From Pipra filicauda (taxonomy: Eukaryota; Chordata; Aves; Passeriformes; Pipridae): a DNA stretch of 64,000 nucleotides. The first letter of the stretch is position 1. Each line of letters opens with the position of its first letter. Shown here in pieces: positions 35,844 through 48,408 of the stretch. Position numbers and translations under genes: made by a program. Under the pieces are notes generated by a model. That model was not told the origin of the DNA. It made no database searches and saw nothing but the letters and a program-made list of their open reading frames with translations. The stretch is from assembly GCF_003945595.2 (NCBI RefSeq), contig NW_024105002.1, forward strand, positions 1 to 64,000. Direction: 5' to 3'.

Positions 35844-35858
35844 CGGGTGCCGCTGTTG
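35844..35858 (+). promoter_or_regulatory. Shared upstream block of B3 (candidate promoter element)
   Basis: The 15-mer cgggtgccgctgttg lies 288 bp before the B3 ATG. The more distal block shared with B2 starts at ttggcgcttgctgataatac (about 35724) and also carries a CGCT core. Confidence 0.4.
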
Positions 35859-36131
35859 GGCCGCCGGCGAGCGTTGCTGGAGCCGCCGCCGCCGCCGCCT
35901 GTGCGTGCTGTCCCCGCAGGCTGCTGGCTCGGGCGGGCAGTGGGGGCCAGAGCGGCAGCGGCACGGGCAGCAGAGGCGAGAGGCGGCGCGGGCAGCAGAG
36001 GCGTGCGAGTGGGAGGCGGCGGCGGTCCGGGTTTGCTTTGTCGGGCGCTGCTGTGGCTGCGCCGAGCGGCTGCGAGGGAGGCGGGGCGGCGGCAGGAGCC
36101 TGGCGAGCTCGGCGAGCGAGCGCTGTGGGCG

Positions 36132-38603
36132 ATGTCGGGCGGGCGGAGGCCGAGCGGCGGGCCGGGCGGCGGGCGAGCGGCGGTGCTGGGCGCTGTGCTG
36201 CTGTGGCTGTGCTGGCGGGCGGCGGCGGAGCGGCTCCGCTACTCCATGGCCGAGGAGCTGCCCAGAGGCTCGCTGGTGGGGCCGCTGGCCCGGGACCTGG
36301 GGCTCAGCGCCGACGAGCTGCCGGCGCGCAAGCTGCGGGTGGCGTCTGCCGGCAAAAAGCAGCTGAAATACTTCACGGTGAGCGAGGGGAACGGGAACCT
36401 GTACGTGAGCGAGAGGCTGGACCGGGAGGAGCTGTGCGGCGAGTCGTTGTCCTGCTCTGTCAGCTTCGAGGCGCTGGTGCACAACCCGCTCAACGTCTTC
36501 CGTGTCGAGGTGGCCATTGAGGACGTGAATGACCATTCCCCGGCCTTCAGCAAGGATGCCCTGGACCTCGAGATCGGTGAATGGACGGTTCCAGGTGCTC
36601 GTTTTCCTCTGGAGATTGCCCAAGATGCGGACGTGGGAAGTAATTCCCTGATTACTTATCAACTTAGCAGCAACCCGTCCTTCAGTCTGGCCGTGGAGGA
36701 AATTCCGGGTGGAAAGAAGCAGCCTGAATTAGTGCTGGAGAGAGCGTTGGACAGAGAGAAGCAGAGCTCCTTTGAGCTGGTGCTGACGGCAGTGGATGGG
36801 GGGGACCCAGCGAGGTCCGGGACTGTCCAGGTTCGTGTCAACGTGACGGACTTAAACGACAACCCGCCTGTGTTCAGCAAAAGAGTGTACGAGGCGCGAG
36901 TGGCCGAGAATCTGCCAGCGGGATCTCTGGTGCTGCAGGTGCGGGCCACGGATGCGGACGCGGGGTCCAATGGGCGGGTCTCCTACTCCTTTGTCAACGT
37001 CCCGACCGGGATCCGCGAGTTGTTCTCTATCGACAAAGAGAGTGGTGAGATCAGGACCGAGGGGCCCCTCGATTTCGAGGAGAAGAATAAATACAGCTTC
37101 AGTCTGGAAGCGAGGGACGGGGGTGGGCTCACGGGACACTGCCAAGTGCAGATTGACGTCACAGACGAGAACGACAACGCCCCCGAAATCACCATTCTGT
37201 CACTGTCGAGCCCCGTACCTGAGGACGCACCAGTCGGCACTGTGGTGGCTCTGCTGAACGTGAACGACCCGGACTCCGGCGAGAACGGTGAGGTGTCGTG
37301 CGAGCTGTCGGGAGAGGCGCCGCTGTCGATCGTGGCGTCGTCGGGCGGTTCATTCAAGGTGGTGACGGCGAGCGCGCTGGACCGCGAGCAGGCGTCCGAG
37401 CACCGCGTGACGGTGGTGGCCCGGGACCGGGGCAGCCCGGCGCTGTGGAGCCGCAGGGAGCTGTTGCTGGAGGTGTCGGACGTGAACGACAACGCGCCGG
37501 TGTTCGAGGAGGCGTCGTACAGCGCGTACGTGCGGGAGAACAACGCGGTGGGCGCGCTGGTGTTGCGCGTTGTGGCTCGGGACTTGGACGCGGGCGCGAA
37601 CGGGCGCGTGAGCTACTGGCTGTCGGGCGGCAGCGCGGGCGCGGCGGGCGCGGCGCCGCTGGTGTCGGTGGAGGCGCGGAGCGGCGCGGTGTACGCGCAG
37701 CGCTCGTTGGACTACGAGCAGTGCCGCGAGTTCTTGGTGGCCGTGCGGGCGCAGGACGGCGGGTCGCCGGCGCGCAGCTCGACGGCCACGGTGCGCGTCT
37801 TCGTGCTCGACCAGAACGACAACGCGCCGCGGGTGCTCTACCCGCCCCCGCCGGCGGCCCCGGGAGCGGCGTCGGCCCCGGGCTCGGTGGGTTCGGCTTT
37901 CGAGGTGGTGCCGCGTTCGGCGTCGTCCGGGTACCTGGTGGGCAAGGTGGTGGCGGTGGACGCGGACGCGGGGCGCAACGCGTGGCTGTCGTACGAGCTG
38001 GTGCAGGCGTCGGAGCCGGCGCTGTTCCGCGTGGGGCTGCAGAGCGGCGAGGTGCGCACGGCGCGGGCCGTGTCGGAGAGGGACGCGGCCAAGCAGCGCG
38101 TGGTGGCCGTGGTGAAGGACCACGGCGAGCCGGCGCTGTCGGCCACGGCCACGCTGCACGTGGTGCTGGCCGAGAGCTTGCAGGAGGCGCTGCCGGAGCT
38201 GAGCGAGCGGGCGGCGGGCGCCGAGGCGGCGGGCGAGCTGCAGTTCTATCTGGTGCTGGCGCTGGCGCTGCTGTCGGCGCTGTTGGTGCTGAGCGTGGCG
38301 CTGGCCGTGCTGGCGCGGCTGCGGCGGGCCGGGCCGCCCGGCGTGCTGCGCTGCCTGGGCGCGCAGCGCTTGTCGCTGGCCGGCGCCGCCTTCCCGGCCG
38401 ACTTCTGCGAGGGCACCTTGCCCTACTCCTACAACCTGTGCGTGGCGGCGCCGCCCCGCTTGGCCGCCGAGGCCGCTTGGCCGCCGCCGCCGCTGCCCAT
38501 CGTGCCCACGGAGGAGCTTGTGGCCGGGGAGCCCTGCGAGAAGCCAAGCCCGAGCAGCAGCGCCGTCGTGGAACAGCCTCCCGCCGACCCCGACGCACAG
38601 CAG
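36132..38603 (+). CDS. PCDHGB: Protocadherin gamma-B-type variable exon B3 (intact)
   Basis: This exon is intact at 824 codons: signal peptide, six EC repeats, membrane helix and FCEGTLPYSYNLC tail, ending CAG|GTATGT in phase 0. It is five residues longer than B1. Four extra are in EC1, where VASAGKKQLK replaces LSADKQ, and one is in the EC5-EC6 linker (AAPGAASAPGS). The EC1-EC2 linker is DVNDHSP rather than DVNDNSP; DVNDH also occurs in human gamma-B proteins as I recall. EC2-EC3 resemble B2, while the start of EC4 (NVNDPDSG) and the end of the tail (AVVEQP) resemble B1, so the exon looks mosaic. Confidence 0.95.
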
Positions 38604-41125
38604 GTATGTAAGCCCGTGTGCTCCCATAGTTCTCCTTGGTCTATTCCGAAATGTCGTCCTCCGTTCCCTAGGTTTTCCTGTATGATGTTTGTCACGAATG
38701 CTACTCCAGGTATCCATGGGTGAATGAATTAACTGTCTCACTCCTTCGTCTAAATGCGGACAGTTAGCATTGCTTTTTCTTGTTGGTTTGGTTTTTTTTT
38801 TTTTCCGGTAGTAACAGTTTCATGTTGTGCTTAGAAGTTTTGACTTCAATTCTCATTTGAGCTAGTAGAGCTGTACACGGTAAACTAGTGACGGAGCATG
38901 TTGAAGAAAAGTGATAGTCATTTGACGCTGGCGATTTTTCTTTCCTCATCACTTATTTTCTCAAACCGATATATGTGAAATGAGAAGTTACAGCTTGTTT
39001 CTCCCTCGTCAATGTTCCTTTCTTTGCCGTGTGCCCTTCCATCCTTTTGGCGAAGGCTGCTGCAAAAATGGCAGCATTAGTGGGAGAGATAAATTTTATT
39101 CAGGCATTATTTTCCCGAGTTCTTTGTATAAGTGTAGAGGTGAACACTGATCCTTTCACCATGAACGATGAAGTTACAAGCTGGTTTTTTTCTGAGGGGA
39201 GAGACTGTCCACCATATTTTGGGGTGTGTTTCTTCCCAATCGGGACGTGTTATGCATTACATTCTGGGTAAGAGCTCCAACTATTCTTTTTCCCTACCTT
39301 TCCTTATGTGTCTTTCATATACAGGGGAATGTGTAGAAAGGGACCTCAGAAAGACACAGAATAACAAAATAACCCAAAACAACAGGGGGAAAACCAAACA
39401 AAATATCCGCGTTTTTTTTCTGTGGACCTCAGGCACTTCTTGCAATAGTTGTTGTATCTGGGGGAAGCTGTACTTGTCTTGTATTTATATTATGCTTAAA
39501 AGGTGTCGTGTCAAAATGAAGACTCAAAGGTCAGATGAATACTGTACTACCAAGCATCAATCTTTTACCCTGTGGTTTCTGAGATAAGGAAAGCCTTTTC
39601 CTGGTCGTTCAGCCTATCAAAATAATTGTTTCAGTGTAAATGTGTATAAACTATAGGAACCAGAGAATTATTTGTCTTCTCATGGATGGAAAATACCCAG
39701 TAAAGTCTGGAAACTTTTCTCAGTATTCCTGCCTCTGTAGGTGTTTCAACGGCTTAATGATGTAGCCCTGCTTTGCTCTCATCCAGTTCAAAAACACTGT
39801 TGAGAATAGATGACTATCAGGAACACAGATGCACTAGAAAAATTTGTAGCAAACAAAAGCCGGGTCGGAGAACAGGGACAGGAGCCAAGGCAGATGTACC
39901 TTTTTCCTTCTTTCGTTACTCACAAGCATTTTCCATGTAGTGTGCGGGGAGACAAGGAGATGATTCTGGCCAGGTTCACTGCAGGTGTTTCCCGCCTCGT
40001 GGTCAGTTGTTGTACACTCAGTGAGGAGTGTCCAGGTGACCTAAAACAGGTCAGTGTGAGAGAGAATGGATTTTGAGCAGTAGGGAAGCCTCATCCAGGA
40101 CGTTGCTAACAGGAAGGTCTTCTAGGGAGAGAGAGCAGAGCGCGTGGCAGGTTCCCCAGCAGCCCAGTTACTCGGGAGATAAGGGGTTGGGGTGCTTAGG
40201 GCTGTCACTTTCGGTGCAGCGACCCTACTTTCATCTGCCTTTAAATGTCTGTTCTCGGTCACTGCTGGGAGGGTAGTTAGTTTAACTAGGCCGTATTGAT
40301 TAATAACTGAAAAATTTAAAGCAAAGATCCCGCCGTTTCAGTTCATGACAGAGAATGCTCTGCTTCTCCGGTGGTAGGTGCGTGTGATCATCCCATGTTG
40401 TATCTCAGAGCCTCTATTCTTTTGCTCTCCCCGTGCCAGTGATCGGCTAAAGAAAAGCCGAGGCAGAAGGTCCTCGCTGCACGGGACCCCATGTTTCCGT
40501 GGCGACTGTGCCGTCACTGCAAGCTGCCCCTGGACAAGGCAGGGCTGATAACGCTTGGCAGCACCAGTGGAGTGACTGACGCCGCCGTTGCCCGACTTTA
40601 AATGTCAAATCTCAGTCAGTGATCATGGTGTAGATAATTTAGAGCGTGTTTCGTGTGAACTGAAGTATTTAAAGCCAAGTTCTACCCGGTAGGGTTAATG
40701 AGCCTGATATCTCTTATTTTCAGGAATGCGGGGCTGTGTGTATCGTTAGCTCATTTCCTACCCAGTGCTTGTTTTATCCTTTATTATCCTTGAACCAGAC
40801 ATTCAAGCACGACAGCAGAAGAAAACCCCAAACAAAGTGTGGGAGAACTAACAATATTCTATACGTTAAATAATAGAAAGAAATTATTTTACTTTCCATA
40901 TAGATAACCATCAGCAAGACATTTTCCCTGTGTGCTTGAAATACTAAGCACACGGGAGTATTCTGCCTTCGCATCGGTAGTGATTAAAGAAGAGATAGGC
41001 TGGAGAAACGAAAAGGCAGGAAAGCCCGGCTACATGTAATGTGAATTTGGTGCTCTCCCGGCGAGCTGCCCGTGGACAAGGCAGTTCGGGCGGCGCTCGG
41101 TGCGTGCAGTGCCGGGAGGAGGCTG
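38604..41125. other. B3-A3 spacer, no gene seen (long type)
   Basis: This is the long spacer type, co-linear with B1-A1, for example ggcagcattagtgggagag near 39068 against ggcagcatgaagttgatgg near 10665. A T-run lies near 38791-38805. No convincing gene. Confidence 0.75.
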
Positions 41126-41140
41126 CGGGCGCCGCTGTTG
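41126..41140 (+). promoter_or_regulatory. Shared upstream block of A3 (candidate promoter element)
   Basis: The 15-mer cgggcgccgctgttg lies 277 bp before the A3 ATG. It is preceded by ggcggcgctcggtgcgtgca, so the CGCT core of the A leader is kept. The promoter looks intact although the exon is not. Confidence 0.4.
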
Positions 41141-41402
41141 ACCGAGAGGAGCGAGAGGAAGGTCGGAGCGCTGCAGCCCCGCCCGCTGCGGCCCGGCTCG
41201 GTCGCTGGATCGCTGGATTCCTGGGTCGGCGGCCAGGCGGTCTGCGATCTTCCCCGCAGTGCGGAACCGTGCTAAACAGAGACAGAGGAGCCGGAAGAGG
41301 CGACCCGGAGTAGGAGCGGGAACCAGATTGGGTGACGGCGGCGGGGATCTGCCGGTGGGGATCTGCCGGCGGTGTTGCGGTGCCGGCGGTGCGGCGGCGG
41401 AG

Positions 41403-43865
41403 ATGTGCGCGGCGGGGAGGCGCTGGGGCCGGCGGCAGCGAGTGCTGCTGTGGGGCGTCCTGCTGGCGGCCTGGGAGGCGGCGTGGGGGCAGCTGCGCTA
41501 CTCGCTGCCCGAGGAGATGCCCAAGGGCTCGTTCGTGGGCGACGTGGCCAAGGACCTGGGGCTTCAAATGGCCGGAGCTCGAGGGGCGGCGTCCGCATAT
41601 TCGACAAGTAGGACGCGTATTTTGCTCTGCAGGGAAGACGGGACATTTTCGTGACGCCGAGAGGATCGACAGGAGCAGTGTGCCGGCGGCTGGTGAGGAG
41701 AAATGTGTGTGAGCTGTGAGATCATAGTGGAGGGCCAGATGCAGGTTTACGGATGAAGTGGAAATCACGGGAATTAACGACAATGCGCCCGCTTTCAAGG
41801 ATATTTGGATGGAACAGGAGAATAAGAGAGATGGACCGCCCCGGAGTCCGCGTTTTCACCCTGGCGAGTGCTCATGACCGAGACTTGGGGACAGAATTCC
41901 CTGCAGAGCTACGAGCTGAGCGGCGACGAGCACTTCTCGCTGGCCGTGCAGACGGGCCCCGGCGGGGATCAGCGTCCCGAGCTGGTGCTGGCGAAGGCGC
42001 TGGACCGGGAGGAGGCGGCGTTCCACGAGCTGGTGCTGAGGGCGAGCGACGGCGGCGAGCCGTCCCGGACGGGCACGGCGCGGATCCGCGTGACGGTGCT
42101 GGACGCGAACGACAACGCGCCCGTGTTCAGCCAGGCGGAGTACACGGTGCGTGTGCCGGAGGACGTGCCCGTGGGCTCCGTCCTCGTCACTGTCACGGCC
42201 ACCGACGCAGACGAGGGTCTGAACGGGCACGTGAAATACAGTTTCCACAAAATTACAGACCGAGAGTCAGAACTTTTTCACCTGGACTCTGAGACAGGAG
42301 AAATAACGCTTAAAAGAGATTTGGATTTCGAGGAAATTTCCTCACATCAATTGCAGGTGCAGGCACGGGATGAAGGTGGGCTTTCTGACACATCTAAAGT
42401 CATGATCACTGTGACAGACATCAACGACAACGCGCCCGAACTGACAGTGTCGTCGGCTGTGAGCGAGATCTCGGAGGATGCCCCGACCGGGACGGTGGTG
42501 GCCTTAGTGCACGTGCACGACCGGGACTCGGAGACGAATGGCGAGGTGCGTTGCTCCCTCGACAGGGGCGTCCCATTCCGGCTGGAGAAATCCTATAAGG
42601 ATTACTACCGCGTGGTGACAGCGAGAGAGCTGGACCGGGAGCAGGAGTCGGAGTACAACGTGACGGTGCGGGCGGCCGACGGCGGTGGTCCGTCGCTGCA
42701 GAGCAGCAGGGTGCTGTGTCTGCGGGTGCTGGACGTGAACGACAACGCGCCGGTGTTCTCGCAGGAGCGCTACAGCGCTCGGCTGTCGGAGAACAACGTG
42801 GCGGGCGCGCTGGTGCTGCGGGTGCGGGCGACGGACTCGGACTGGGGGGAGAACGCGCGCGTGCGGTACCGTCTGGGGGAGGGTGGTGTGCGGGGCTGGC
42901 CGCTGTCGTCGTACGTGTCGGTGCAGGCGGAGACGGGCGCGCTGTACGCGCTGCGCTCGTTCGATTACGAGGAGGTGCGCGAGGTGGGGCTGTGGGTTTG
43001 GGCGGAGGACGGCGGCTCGCCGGCGCTGAGCAGCAACGTGTCGGTGCGGCTGGTGATCGTGGACGAGAACGACAACGCGCCGCAGGTGCTGTACCCGCCG
43101 GCGGCGGGGGCGGCTTTGTCGGGCTCGGTGTGGTCGGGCGTGGAGCTGGCGGCGCGGTCGAGCGAGGCCGGCGCGCTGGTGGCCAAGGTGGTGGCGGTGG
43201 ACGCGGACGCGGGTCAGAACGCGTGGCTGTCGTACGAGCTGGCCAAGGCGACGGAGCCGGGGCTGTTCCGCGTGGGGCTGCACAGCGGCGAGGTGCGCAC
43301 GGCGCGCTCGCCACTGGCCCGCGACGCGGCGCGGCAGAGCCTGGTGGTGCTGGTGAAGGACCACGGGCGGCCGGCGCTGTCGGCCACGGCCACGCTGAGC
43401 GTGGTGCTGGCCGAGAGCGTGGCCGAGCTGCTGGCCGAGCTGGGCAGCGCGGCGCGGGCGGAGGCGGAGGCGGGGGCGGGCGAGGCGGGCGGCAGCCTGA
43501 CGCGCTGGCTGGTGCTGGCCGTGGCCGCCGTGTCGTGCCTCTTCGTCGCCTTCCTGCTGCTGCTGCTGGCGCTGCGCCTGCGGCGCTGGCGGCGCTCGCA
43601 GCAGCAGCTGCTGGCGGCGGGCAGCGGCGCCTTGCGCGGCGTGCCGGCCACGCACTTCGTGGGCATCGACGGCGTGCGCGCCTTCCTGCACTCCTACTCG
43701 CACGACGTGTCTCTCACGGCCGACTCGCGCAAGAGCCACCTCCGCTTCTCGGCCGATAGCTGCTGCGACACCCTGCCGGCCCGGCCGCCGCCCGACGAGC
43801 CCGCGCCGCTGCTCGGAGACGAGGAACCTGCCGGGTCCCAGCACGTGGACCCCGCCCCTCTCCCG
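41403..43865 (+). pseudogene. PCDHGA: Protocadherin gamma-A-type variable exon A3, clustered indels in EC1 to early EC2
   Basis: The signal peptide and start of EC1 are intact ([17 protein letters not shown]). Between about 41565 and 41890 there are many one- to few-base gains and losses relative to A1, A2 and A4, and the original frame meets TGA at 41652-41654. From 41868 the frame is open again through EC2-EC6, the membrane helix and the gamma-A tail to CCG|GTGAGT. The total length, 2463 bp, equals A1 and A2, so the indels cancel overall, yet the stop still breaks the exon. The damage is confined to about 320 bp, while flanks are as clean as in working copies. That looks more like a poorly polished assembly patch than ordinary decay, though a real pseudogene is possible. 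EC3 resembles A1. Confidence 0.88.
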
Positions 43866-46499
43866 GTGAGTTCCTGTGACCAAAGTGTTTCTGCGCAGCT
43901 TCTCCTTCTGCTCTGCTGCTCTTACCCCGCCGTATTCTGTTTTCTGTGTACGGAAGTTTGCTGACAAAGCTGGCAGAGGTTCCTGCATTGACACTCTGTG
44001 GGTTGGTGGCAGCGGACGTGGGTCCTTGTTCAGTCTTCCAGGTTGCTGGGGAGGCAGGTGTAGTGAGACTGATGGTGGCTGGAACTTTGAGTGAGGCTTC
44101 GTTTTTTCATCATGCACCAAGTGCTTTCCGTGTCCTGACATGTAACACCCGTGTTCCTTTCAGTGCTCGATCTTCTGTACAGGTGCGTTGCCTTATTAGC
44201 AAATTGTAGTTTGTGTTATTTGCAGGTTCAGGTGTCTTCCCAACGGCACATGCACTTGATTTGGGTGAGGTTCTCTAGACTGCAATATTGACTTTACCAT
44301 ATGTAACTCTGCTGGTCAGAATTTTTACTCTTGTAGCCTTCATGTGTCTCAATAATACATAATGGAGGTCAATAGGAAATGTCTTTGCATTCCTTTGCTC
44401 TGTGTGTTTCCTGTAGGGAAATGGGCCGGACATCAACTGGTGCCTTGATGATGTCTGTCTGCCTGTTATGAAGATGAAGGATAGGGTTGAAAGTTGTGAC
44501 TGCTCTAAAGCACTTGTGGGTGGCTGCATGCGGAGAAGGAAATGCAGGAGGAAATGACAGGGGTGTTTTGCTGATTTCTTGTCTTTTGAGGTTGAGCCTT
44601 GTGCAATGCAGCTGGATGTGCCTTGGCTATAAAATACATGTCATGGCAAGAGCCTTGTGTGAGTGTGAGGGGAGAGACTCCAGGTGCAGAGGGAGATGTA
44701 AGGAGAGGGTGATTGCCCCTATGCAGACCTTCACTGACCCACTGTGAATGTCTGCATACATTCACTGGAGCACTGCTCCTCTTTTCCTTTTAGAACTTTG
44801 AGGTTTCTTCAAAGAAGAAATGTATCTTTATGCAGAAATGTAGAGATATCTCTGTGAATTTAAGTGAATCGGTGAATTTAAGAGAAATGATCTGATAAAC
44901 TGGGCCTTATGTGCCATGTGCTCGTAAATTAGATGGGTCAAAGAGCATCCTGGGTAATGTGCTGGGTTGGAGATTCCAGGCCTGGGAGTTGTGCAGGAGA
45001 GTCTGTTGAAGGACACAAGGGAAGGCTTTTTGTGTTTTTTGGTTCATGGCACACCTGTAGTACCTTGCAATGTGAGATTTTCCTTTCTAAACTGTTTGGC
45101 TGGAAGACATGTTATTCTAGACATGGGAGGTTCTTTGTTTGTGTTTGCATGTTGTCCTAATTGTGTAACTGCACAGCTTAATTATACAGTTATGACAAAA
45201 GTAATGTGGGAGCTCTGGGGAAAGCAAGCTGTGTGTTCACTGCTTACTAAACACTGGAATTATTGCCTAGTCTTAGTCACATAACTGGGAATAGTGTGTC
45301 ATGATCTCTTCCTTTCTGCAGGTGTTTATTTCTTGCTTTGCTCTTTGATGACCTGAAGATGGTTCTTTCTCTCTGACAGTGTGTGGAAGATGAGATCTGT
45401 TCTATTTGCCTGCCTGTTCTGTCGGTGCCTTTCCTGTTTACAGTTGGAAAGAGAGAGACTTTCAGAGACATGTTTCTTTCAGCTGTCACTGTAAGAAATG
45501 CTCTTGCTTCTGACATGCCAAGGGTGAGAAGTCAAATATTATCCACAGTAAGGAGACGTTGTCTGAGCAACTTTTCTTTTTTTGGGAGGGTCTTTCTGTC
45601 AATCTTGACGATCTCTGATAACCATGAGAGCTGTGAATAGTTTGAGGAGAGTGTTGTGTGTGTTGTGGGTGAGAAGGTGCTGGTGGAGACATGGCCTGTG
45701 TTTTGTTGATTCCCAGGGTTGAAACTTGGCCTTTTGAAAGCAAGTCAGAAGGAATCTTATTTTTTGATATTGCATGGTTTGGACTCAAATGGCCAAGTTT
45801 TGGGTTCAGCACATCTTACATTATGAGTGGTAGAGCTTTCAAAGAGCCCATGTGTGATGATCCCTTTGAGCTGCTACTGTGATGACTGGGTTTTTAACTG
45901 AGCTGCTGATTGCTTTTGATCTGTATAACATTTTGAAGTTATTCAAATTATTGGAATGAGCAGAATAATCTTTGTTGTGATGCTTGGGATCTAAGGAGTT
46001 GTGCATGCAACTTTTCTTGTACAGGTGTGTGTCTGCAGATTTAACTTTCCTGTGGTGTGGTTTTTGGATGGGGAAAAGAGTTCTGTCTGTCCAGAGAAAA
46101 GGCTGGTGCAGGAGTTCACTGTGGCACAGTGTGAAGTGGCTAAAAGAGAGGTGTAAAGGTCCATTTTGATCCAGTTGTTGGATGAGGCCACAGCTGTGGT
46201 TCCAAACTTGTTTTTTTTTCCACTGCTGTAGATATGAGTGTGTCTGGGGTCTATGCTGTGAGCTCCTGTGTGAGCCTCCTGTGTACTTCCTCCCAACCAG
46301 TTTCCTTTGTGTTCCTACCAGAGCTGGCACAATCTGAAATGTGAATCTGTGGTTCAAACACTTCTGATGGTTTCTCACTCTTGCTGTGTTTTATTTGTTT
46401 GTTTGTTTGCTTTGTGCCAAGGAGTAAAGCTGGTCCTCCTTGTGCCTGGCAATGCTGTGAACAAACCAAAGCTGTTGAAGCTTCTGAGGAGCAGCTCAG

Positions 46500-46705
46500 A
46501 TATCTCAGTTCTCCTGAGATAACAGGAGTTATTTAGTGTGGAGAAGAGGAAGCTCAGGGGGCACCTCATTTCTCTGGTTGGGTGAGGTTTTGATGAGGTT
46601 GGACGAGGTTTTGAGTGTTTTAGTCCAGTGGAAAGTGTTCCTCTGCATGGTAGAGCTGGGGATTGAATGACCTTGAAAGAACCTTTCCAACCAAACTACT
46701 TGAAA
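46500..46705 (+). mobile_element. CR1 LINE 3' end fragment (first of two)
   Basis: The text gtggagaagaggaagctcag (46538-46557) and the ending tgaccttgaaagaacctttccaacc match the conserved 3' portion of avian CR1. The body between them is shortened. It is followed directly by a second CR1 3' end. The same pair occurs at 60510-61034. Confidence 0.7.
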
Positions 46706-47018
46706 AGGGGTTGTAATGAGGTGGAGGTTGTTCTCTTCTACCATGTCTTAAGGGAAAGAAGAACAGAAAATGGTCTTAAGCTGTACCACGGGAGATCCAG
46801 GTCAGATATCTGATTTGTTTGTTTCTCTGAAAGAATGATCAGACATTGGAATAACTTGACCAGGAAGGTGATGGAATCACCCTCTCTGGAAGTGTTGGAG
46901 AGGCCCCTGGATGAGGCACTTGGGGATATGGTTTAGGGGTGATTGTGGTAGTGCTGGGCTGAGGGTTGGACCAGATGATCTTGAAGATCTCTACCAACTC
47001 TTGATTCTGTCATTCAAT
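46706..47018 (+). mobile_element. CR1 LINE 3' end, second copy
   Basis: This runs in order: gtaatgaggtggaggttgtt, gaaagaatgatcagacattgg, ggaagtgttggagagg, gggatatggtttagg, and gttggaccagatgatcttga, ending in gattctgtcattc. It is the classical CR1 3' terminus with a degenerate ATTCTRTG-type tail. It is 5'-truncated and inserted beside the first fragment. Confidence 0.88.
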
Positions 47019-47822
47019 GTGAAACACCAAGAGACATCTTGTGATTGTCAGGGTGGGAGAGAAGTTCTTCTCCATAGCCTGAAGGTGGACATCACCTAAG
47101 ACAAACACTTTGATGAATATCTGTTTCCCTAAAATGGGACTGAATGAAATGCTCTTTTCCCTGGGGCTGCCATGTAGTCAGAAGTTGGGTATTGTCCATA
47201 GTGCAACCCAAGGCTGTGAATGCAGAGCCACGAGACAGAGAGGCTGAATTTGAATGAGGAAAATGGTTGGGTCAGTGTGGGTTTGACTGGGCAATGGTTT
47301 GATTTCATGCCTGCTACCAAGGTCTGTGCTGTGTTTCCTGGTATCCCTGTCCTGAAAGGCAGTGAGAGTCCTTAGTTTCCTGTAAGGTTGTGGTCTTTTT
47401 AGCCATTTCTGGTCAGTGCTTCTGCCTTTGAAACTGTGGCTGTGGTTTGACAGCAAATGCTTCCTTCAGCCACCTCGGGAAGAATTTTGTGTATGAGAAA
47501 TATGAAGAAAAAGCAAAAAGTGAATCTGTTGTAATTTCTCTGAAGGTTAACCTTGAGAAAGTTGCTCATGATGAAGTGGTTGATATTTGTGGGAGGTGAG
47601 CAGGCCACACAGTAGAATTGCTGAGAACTGATGACTCTTTCTTAAAATGAATCCCATAACTAGGTAGTCCAGTGTAAGACTTTAGGGCTGCACTTGCACC
47701 TTGAGATCTCAGTGACTTTCAAGTGCTTTCAGAGATGAATTCCAGTGAAGACCCAGAAGATTTCCCAGTGAGGTTCTCTGATCACCCCTTGTCTTCTAAT
47801 ACTTCCTTGCCTTGCTTCTCTG

Positions 47823-48408
47823 TGATGCCTAAGCCCCTAATATTTTTTTATTTTTCTAATATTTGTAAGACTTGTAAGTTTTATAAGTAGTGGAAGTAGA
47901 TTTTAAAAGCAGCAAGTTCCCCCCCCTTTTTGTCCCTTGTCCCTTTCTCTAGCATCCTTGTTTACACATTCCTTAACCCTCTTACCCCATTCTATGCTCC
48001 CTATATCACTCATAGCCCCAAATCCAATAGAAATGTTTAGTCTCTTGTCAAGGCAAGGCCTAGATTGTTGGCAGAACAGCATATCAGGGCCTAAACCAAA
48101 GAATACGGTCAAGAATTAGGTAACTATGTACCCTTTGTGCTCTGATGAAGACAAAGATGGGATGAATAAGGGGTCCTGAAATACACCCCAGACCCATTTT
48201 CAGGGGGTGGACCCAGGGCGGACCAGAGTAAAGACCACAGGGTGGACACATCAGGGATTGGATGAATGGTATTATAAAATGTAACCTCTCAGGCACGGCC
48301 TGCGCGCGTTGTGTAACATCTTAGCCTTGGCAGAATAAACCCTTTCTTATCTCACCCCTAATTAACTGCTCTGGAGATTTTTTTCAGCACCAAAATACCA
48401 CGGCAACA
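47823..48408 (+). mobile_element. Solo LTR of an endogenous retrovirus, 586 bp
   Basis: The segment starts TGATGCC and ends GGCAACA, an imperfect terminal inverted repeat (6 of 7) with TG...CA ends, flanked by the 4-bp direct repeat tctg (47819-47822 and 48409-48412). The duplicated spacer near 61995 has the empty site cttctctgatttacat. A TATA box (tataaaa, 48273-48279) and a polyadenylation signal (AATAAA, 48334-48339) about 60 bp apart set the + orientation and mark U3, R and U5. No internal viral sequence is present. A 4-bp target duplication fits gammaretrovirus-like (class I) elements. Confidence 0.93.

Noticed and set aside
45839..46378. A 179-codon minus-strand frame, partly repeated at 59991-60374
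   Set aside because: The conservation is explained by recent spacer duplication, and the frame differs between copies.
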